This document shows, piece by piece, positions 58,086 through 64,000 of a stretch of DNA of 64,000 nt; the first letter of the stretch is position 1, and each line of letters opens with the position of its first letter. Both the position numbers and the translations under genes were made by a program. The DNA is taken from positions 72,045,729 to 72,109,728 of the forward strand of contig OX393553.1 in NCBI GenBank assembly GCA_947650365.1, given 5' to 3'. Origin of the DNA: Chamaelirium japonicum (lineage: Eukaryota > Streptophyta > Magnoliopsida > Liliales > Melanthiaceae). The notes under the pieces were generated by a model. It was not told where the DNA came from. It was given only the letters and a program-made list of their open reading frames with translations, and searched no databases.

Positions 58086-58439
58086 TAATGATGTAGCCTC
58101 TGTTTTTATTTTAAATGATTAAATTTTATTTTTTAATCATGCTAGGCGTGTGCCTCGTTGGAAACCGTGATTCAACTGATCAAAGTGGAAATATATTGCC
58201 GGGTAGGTATTGTACTGCAATGGAATGGATGGATTTTATATCTTTAGAGTAGAGCAGGTAATTTGATTGTTAGTTGTGCTCGATCAGGAACCGTCGTGGA
58301 CACAACATTATGCCACCCAACGGAGTTCGATTTCTATCTCTGCAGTCATGCTGGCATACAGGTAAACTTTGACTGAAGCTTTGTAAGTGCAAATTATTTA
58401 AAATTCACTCATGCAATCGGTACTTCTTACGATTATACA

Positions 58440-58640
58440 AAGAGAATGTAGTAGAAAGATGTATTGGGGAGTGTAGAGTGTATATATGTAGTAAGAATAT
58501 AGTTGAGAGCATTATATAGAGAATATATTATAGAAAATATAGTAGAGAGGAAACATTATTCAGAATATTGTAGAGAATGTTGTAGGGACAATGTTATGTA
58601 GAGAATTTATTATAGGGAGAATGCCATAGAGAGTTAGGTA
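58440..58640. repeat. Degenerate GAGAATRTTRTA repeats
   Basis: Words such as GAGAATGTAGTAG, GAGAATATATTATAG and GAGAATGTTGTAGG recur at roughly 20-25-bp spacing. No function is evident. Confidence 0.55.
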
Positions 58641-61440
58641 TATATGCCAAGTACGAATTATCGGATACCGATCCGATGACGATCCGATTGAATCCAAACC
58701 TATTTCAAATCCGAAACACGCTAACTTATAATTTTTCAACGCTTATACTCTAAATCGGTCAATCGGAGCGTAAATTGTTAAAATATCCAATTAGAATGGA
58801 CTCGCAAGTCCGAAATACGGAAAAATTCCAAGTACGAATTGTCGGATGCCGATCCGATCGAATCCAAACCTATTTCAAATCCGAAAGACACTAACTTATG
58901 ATTTTTCAACGCTTAGACTCTAAATTGGTCAATCGGAGCGTAAATTGTAAAAATATCCAATTAGAACTCGCTCGCAAGTCCAAAATACGGAAAAATTCTA
59001 AGTACGAATTATCGGATACCGATCCGATGACGATCCGATCGAATCCAAACCTATTTCAAATCCGAAATATGCTAACTTAAGATTTTTCAACGCTTAGACT
59101 CTAAATCGATCAATCGGAGCGTAAATTGTTAAAATTTCCAATTATAACTCGCTCGCAAGTCCGAAATACGGAAAAATTCCAAGTACGAATTGTCGGATGC
59201 TGATCCGATCGAATCCAAACGTATTTCAAATTCCAAGTACGAATTGTTGGATGCCGATCCGATCGAATCCAAACCTATTTCAAATCTGAAACACGCTAAC
59301 TTATGATTTTTCAACGCTTAGACTCTAAATCGGTCAATCGGAGCGTAAATTATTAAAATATCCAATTAGAACTCGCTCGCAAGTACGAAATACGGAAAAA
59401 TTCCAAGTACGAATTATCGGATGCCGATCCGATGACGATCCGATCGAATCCAAACCTATTTCAAATCTGAAACACGTTAACTTATGATTTTTCAACGCTT
59501 AGACTCTAAATGGGTCAATCGGAGCGTAAATTGTTAAAATATCCAATTAGAACTTCCTCGCAAGTCCGAAATACGGAAAAATTTTAAGTATGATTTATCA
59601 GATACCGATCCGATAACGATCCGATCGAATCCAAACCTATTTCAAATCCGAAACACGCTAACTTATGATTTTTTAACGCTTAGACTCTAAATCGGTCAAT
59701 CGGAGCGTAAATTGTTAAAATTTCCAATTAGAACTCACTCGCAAGTCCAAAATATGAAACAATTCCAAGTACGAATTGTCGGATGCCGATCCGATCGAAT
59801 CCAAATCTATTTCAAATCTAAAACACGCTAACTTATGATTTTTCAACGCTTAGACTTTAAATCGATCAATCGGAGCATAAATTATTAAATTATCCAATTA
59901 GAACTCGCTCGCAAGTCCGAAATACGGAAAAATTCTAAGTACGAATTGTCGGATGCCGATCCGATCGAATCCAAACCTATTTTAAATCTGAAACACGCTA
60001 ACTTATGATTTTTCAACGCTTAGACTCTAAATCGGTCAATCGGAGCGTAAATTATTAAAATATCCAATTAGAACTCGCTCGCAAGTCCGAAATATGGAAA
60101 AATTCCAAGTACAAATTATCGGATGCCGATCCGATGATGATCCGATCGAATCCAAACCTATTTCAAATCCGAAACATGCTAACTTATGATTTTTCAACGC
60201 TTAGACTCTAAATGGGTCAATCGGAGCGTAAATTGTTAAAATATCCAATTAGAACTCGCTTGCAAGTCCGTAATACGGAAAAATTCCAAGTATGAATTAT
60301 CGGATACCGATCCGATGACGATCCGATCGAATCCAAACATATTTCAAATCCGAAACAAGCTAACTTATGATTTTTCAAGGCTTATACACTAAATCGGTCA
60401 ATTGGAGCGTAAATTATTAAAATATCCAATTAGAACTCGCTCGCAAGTCAGAAATACAGAAAAATTCCAAGTACGAATTGTCGGATGCCGAGCCAATCAA
60501 ATCCAAACCTATTTCAAATCCGAAACACGCTAACTTATGATTTTTCAACGCTTAGACTCTAAATCGGTCAATCAGAGCGTAAATTGTTAAAATATCAAAT
60601 TAGAACTCACTCGCAAGTCCAAAATATGGAAAAAATTCTAAGTACAAATTATCGGATGCCGATCCGATCGAATCCAAACCTATTTCAAATCTGAAACACA
60701 CTAACATATGATTTTTCAATGTTTAGACTCTAAATGGGTCAATCGGAGCGTTAATTGTTAAAATATCTAATTAGAACTCGCTCGCAAGTCCGAAATGTGG
60801 AAAAATTCCAAGTACGAATTATCGGATGCCGATCCGATGATGATTCGATCGAATCCAAACCTATTTTAAATCCGAAACACACTAACTTATGATTTTTCAA
60901 CGCTTAGAGTCTAAATCGGTAAATCAGAGCGTAAATTGTTAAAATTTCCAATTAGAACTCGCTCACAAGTCTAAAATATAAAATAATTCCGAGTACAAAT
61001 TATCGGATGCCGATCCGATGACGATCCGATCGAATCCAAAGCAATTTCAAATCCGAAACACGCTAACTTATGATTTTTCAACGCTTAGACTATAAATGGG
61101 TCAATCAGAGCGTAAATTGTCAAAATATCCAATTAGAACTCACTCGCAAGTCCGAAATACGAAATAATTCTAAGCACAAATTATCGGATGCCGATCCGAT
61201 AACGATCCGATCGAATCCAAATATATTTCAAATCTGAAATACGCTAACTTATGATTTTTCAACACTTAGACTATAAATGGGTCAATCGGAGCGTAAATTG
61301 TTAAAATTTCTAATTAGAACTCGCTCGCAAGTCCAAAATACAAAATAATTATAAGTATAAATTATCGGATGACGATCCGATCGAATCCAAATATATTTCA
61401 AATCCGAAACACGCTAACTTATGATTTTTCAACGCTTAGA
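58640..61440. repeat. Large tandem array, ~170/182-bp units
   Basis: About fifteen units. Each has GTACGAATTGTCGGATGCCG, GATCCGATCGAATCCAAACC, GATTTTTCAACGCTTAGACT and CTCGCAAGTCCGAAATACGG. Two unit lengths alternate irregularly because some have GATCCGATGACGATCCGATC and others only GATCCGATC. One unit near 59230 is cut short. Open frames through it are under 100 codons and unconserved. Confidence 0.95.
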
Positions 61441-61443
61441 CTC

Positions 61444-61962
61444 TCAATTATAAATATAAACTATTTTTTTAACAAATACATGTTAATTGCAGGATGTGCA
61501 GCATCAGGGGATGAGAGCACCAGTGTTGGTGCCGGGCGGCGTGGGGTGGTTGAGATAGGGCACACAACTTCCCTCAGTTTTGGATTATGTAAAAATAATT
61601 TTGTAATAAATATGTGGTCATTTTTTGGTCTTGTCTATAATTGTCTGGTATCGTGGTAATATTTGATAATTTGCGGTAATATTTGATAAATTGCAGTAAT
61701 TGTCAATTATAAATATAAACTATTTTTTTAACAAATACATGTTAATTGCAGGATGTGCAGCATCAGGGGATGAGAGCACCAGTGTTGGTGCCGGGCGGCG
61801 TGGGGTGGTTGAGATAGGGCACGCAACTTCCCTCAGTTTTGGATTATGTAAAAATAATTTTGTAATAAATATGTAGTCATTTTTTGGTCTTGTCTATAAT
61901 TGTCTGGTATCGTGGTAATATTTGATAATTTGCGGTAATATTTGATAAATTGCGGTAATAGT
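61444..61962 (+). repeat. 259-bp direct duplication with exon-like block
   Basis: Two nearly identical copies begin at 61444 and 61703 (TCAATTATAAATATAAAC). Each contains an AT-rich stretch, then TTAATTGCAG, then about 90 bp of GC-rich sequence encoding GCAASGDESTSVGAGRRGVV and beyond, then AT-rich sequence again. The sharp composition change after a TTGCAG acceptor-like site suggests a last intron and exon of a lost element gene. The protein is not recognised. Confidence 0.75.
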
Positions 61963-62150
61963 TGATTTTGTCAATTATGGTAATATTTGAATATATTGTG
62001 GTATTATTTGATAAATTGCGGTAATATTTGATAAATTATGGTAATAGTTGATTTAATCAATTATGGTAATATTTGAATATATTGTTGTATTGTTATAAAT
62101 CACAGGAATTAAAACATATTATTTAAGTAATTTTTTTTTAAAAAAATTAT
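61963..62150. repeat. Short AT-rich repeats (GGTAATATTTGAT)
   Basis: The word GGTAATATTTGATAAATTGC and close variants repeat at about 17-35-bp spacing, continuing out of the 259-bp units. Confidence 0.7.
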
Positions 62151-62575
62151 GTATTTTTGCCGACGGAAATTATTATTTCCGTCGGTAATAATCTATTTTA
62201 TTTTTTTAAATAATTTATATATTCACGACGGAATTTATAACGTCCGTCGGTAATAACCTTATATATTACCGACGGAAGGTAATATTTCGTCGGCAAAAAG
62301 CTTATATATTGCCGACGGATAATAATATTCCGTCGGCAAAAGTCTTTTATATTTATTATTAAATATTCATATATTACCGACGGACACAAAATATCCGTCG
62401 GTATTAATAATTAATACCGACGGATATTTTGTGTCCGTCGCCGATTTTTCCCGACGCCTTTTTTCCCGACAAACTAGCGACGGAAATGACTTCCGTCGCG
62501 ATAAAGCTTTACCGACGGAAAACTAACTTTACCGACGGATATTTGCCGTCGGTAAAAACTGTTTTTTTTGTAGTT

Positions 62576-63838
62576 AAAGTTATTGAGACTTCTTAGTTAG
62601 TAAGTGACTAATAAGGAGGGAGATCATGGATTCAAATCGGATGATAAGCCAATTTTGGATAAATAATACAATGTTTGTCTATGCGGCGAGGTGTTGTGCG
62701 ATGTGGTGCGTGTACGATTGGGTGTTTAGAGGCGCGAGTCGCTTGAGGAGCCCTTTTTTTTAGAATGTGCTTAGTCTAGTTGGGCTGACTCGGGTCCGAG
62801 CCGGCTTGAGATGACGATTACAACCTGGAGCCGTTGGATCCAAAGGTTGTCGGTTTGGCGATTAAATCAAAAGGATGCTAGTTGGTCGGTTGGGTCCAAA
62901 GGGGTGCCACAAGCACCTATTCGAGTTGGCAGTTGTGAATCGTCTGCCTGAGCGGATGCAATGATCCGAATGAGCGGGGCACCTGCCTGGGTGGTTGCAA
63001 CCATCCACCCGAGAGGATTGACACCCATTGGCCTGTGAACTATTGCAACTGTTGGTTACCAAGGGGTGCCTCAAGCCCTATATAAGCAGGGTCATTTCAT
63101 CCCTATTTGTAATTCTGAATCACTCTGAATTTACTTCGAATTTTCTTTCTTTTTTTTATTTTCTGCAAGAGAAACCTGTGTCACAGATTCCTAATAGTGA
63201 GCTATTCACCATTGTTTGGTGTAAACTGACAAAAACTGATATATCATGGGAGCGATTCGCGAGAGACCCGACAACAATAAGTGGGCACGAGTAACGCTTT
63301 AAGGAAAGAGGATTAGACACACTTCAATATTTGATTTATATTATTTTCTCTATCTCCATAATCCTGATCAACAAGTTGTCAAAAAGATGTCCATAAATCG
63401 TACCCCACATGACATCATCCTCTTGATTTCAAGAATGGTCAAAGATTAGTCAATAGAGCAAGATAACGGGTTTAGTCGGTATAAGAATGAATGGATTCTA
63501 CTAACGAAATCTTTAAATGATAGTAAAGCTAAAGGTAACCTTAGCCAAATAGAAGGCAAAAGATATATATAACAGCACACTATATGAGAAAGAATGTTGA
63601 AGCAGAGAGTATACTTTGCCACTACCGGTGTCCTAATGGTTTTGATCTCATAAGTTCCTATGACAGTAGCCTCAGCCGGCGGCATTTATGATATGCGTTT
63701 GCAGAGAGAACTTACACGATAAGAATGTGTGGGAGGACTCTCAAGGCTGAGGGTATAACTCTTTCATAACACTTGCATATTGAGTGGTTCTCTAACCTTC
63801 AGCACATGATAAATACCTATATATATATATATATATAT
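62576..63838. other. Unassigned sequence with LTR-like promoter
   Basis: A TATA-like CTATATAAGC at about 63078 follows a GC-richer 300 bp containing two GGTTGGGTCCAAAGG-like words, and pyrimidine-rich sequence follows. This resembles an LTR promoter region in plus orientation, but no partner LTR, primer site or duplication is visible in the window. No coding frame is recognised. Confidence 0.3.
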
Positions 63839-64000
63839 AGAGTTCTGCTCTCCTGCGGGACGTCCCGCACTGAACAAATCCGGGACAAAACTGGGCCGTC
63901 CGATTCCTTCCATCGGATGGCTGGGATTCACCAAGACCAAACCCCGGCTGTTACTGTGGCGGCCACAGTAACAGCGGAAATTTGGTCCGGGTGAATCCCA
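63839..64000. mobile_element. Foldback element in (TA)n, cut by window end
   Basis: A short TA run (about 63818-63836) is followed by GAGTTCTGCTCTCCTGCGGG. From about 63921 the sequence TGGGATTCACC...GCTGTTACTGTGG folds on itself about a centre near 63961, and the right arm is still running at the last base. If symmetrical, the element should end about 80 bases beyond the window. It is a third foldback family, different from those at 10562 and 48391, again beside TA repeats. Confidence 0.75.

Overview
This window reads as gene-poor, repeat-dense nuclear DNA of a flowering plant. The evidence is plant-type Ty3/gypsy and Ty1/copia elements with initiator-Met primer sites, a CACTA transposon with CCGTCGG subterminal repeats, hAT, Tourist and Mutator-type MITEs, a plant-only NAC gene fragment, and a TTTAGG-type repeat. 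The very GC-rich third codon positions of the NAC fragment hint at a monocot; this is an inference and no species is claimed. I found no intact host gene, rRNA, tRNA or CRISPR array.

Layout. (1) 1-10322: non-coding, with microsatellites, a 94-bp tandem duplication, three MITEs with target duplications (1095-1711 Mutator-type, 6007-6370 Tourist-type, 9203-9398 Mutator-type), a possible LINE end and a possible old LTR remnant. (2) 10328-54339: one Ty3/gypsy chromovirus of Tekay/Del type on the minus strand, with about 4-kb LTRs and the same 5-bp duplication (TTAGC) on both sides. Later insertions have stretched it to 44 kb. (3) 54843-62575: a non-autonomous CACTA element made mostly of tandem and inverted satellite-like repeats. 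(4) 62576-64000: unassigned sequence ending in a foldback element cut by the window edge.

The nest inside the chromovirus can be read exactly from target duplications. A gag-only LTR retrotransposon (12502-21488, GTCAC) sits in the 3' LTR. Copia-1 (27289-36893, GAAAC) sits in gag, splitting its zinc knuckle. Copia-2 (37881-48192, CATAT) sits in the leader and itself holds a hAT MITE (45224-45548, TTGGTCCG). A 2.2-kb solo LTR (50638-52863, CTAAC) sits in the 5' LTR. Each chromovirus LTR preserves the empty site of the insertion found in the other LTR. Two unrelated foldback elements sit in the same (TA)n tract of the two LTRs.

The most notable object is the gag-only element. It has near-identical 606-bp LTRs, a primer site, a polypurine tract and an intact 550-codon gag, but no pol. 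Its remaining interior is a captured, GC-rich segment with the start of a NAC transcription-factor domain in sense orientation, plus four separate tandem arrays (143, 116, 67 and 107 bp). The 116-bp array is a chain of perfect small hairpins. It looks like a young non-autonomous element, mobilised by pol proteins supplied in trans, that has transduced host sequence.
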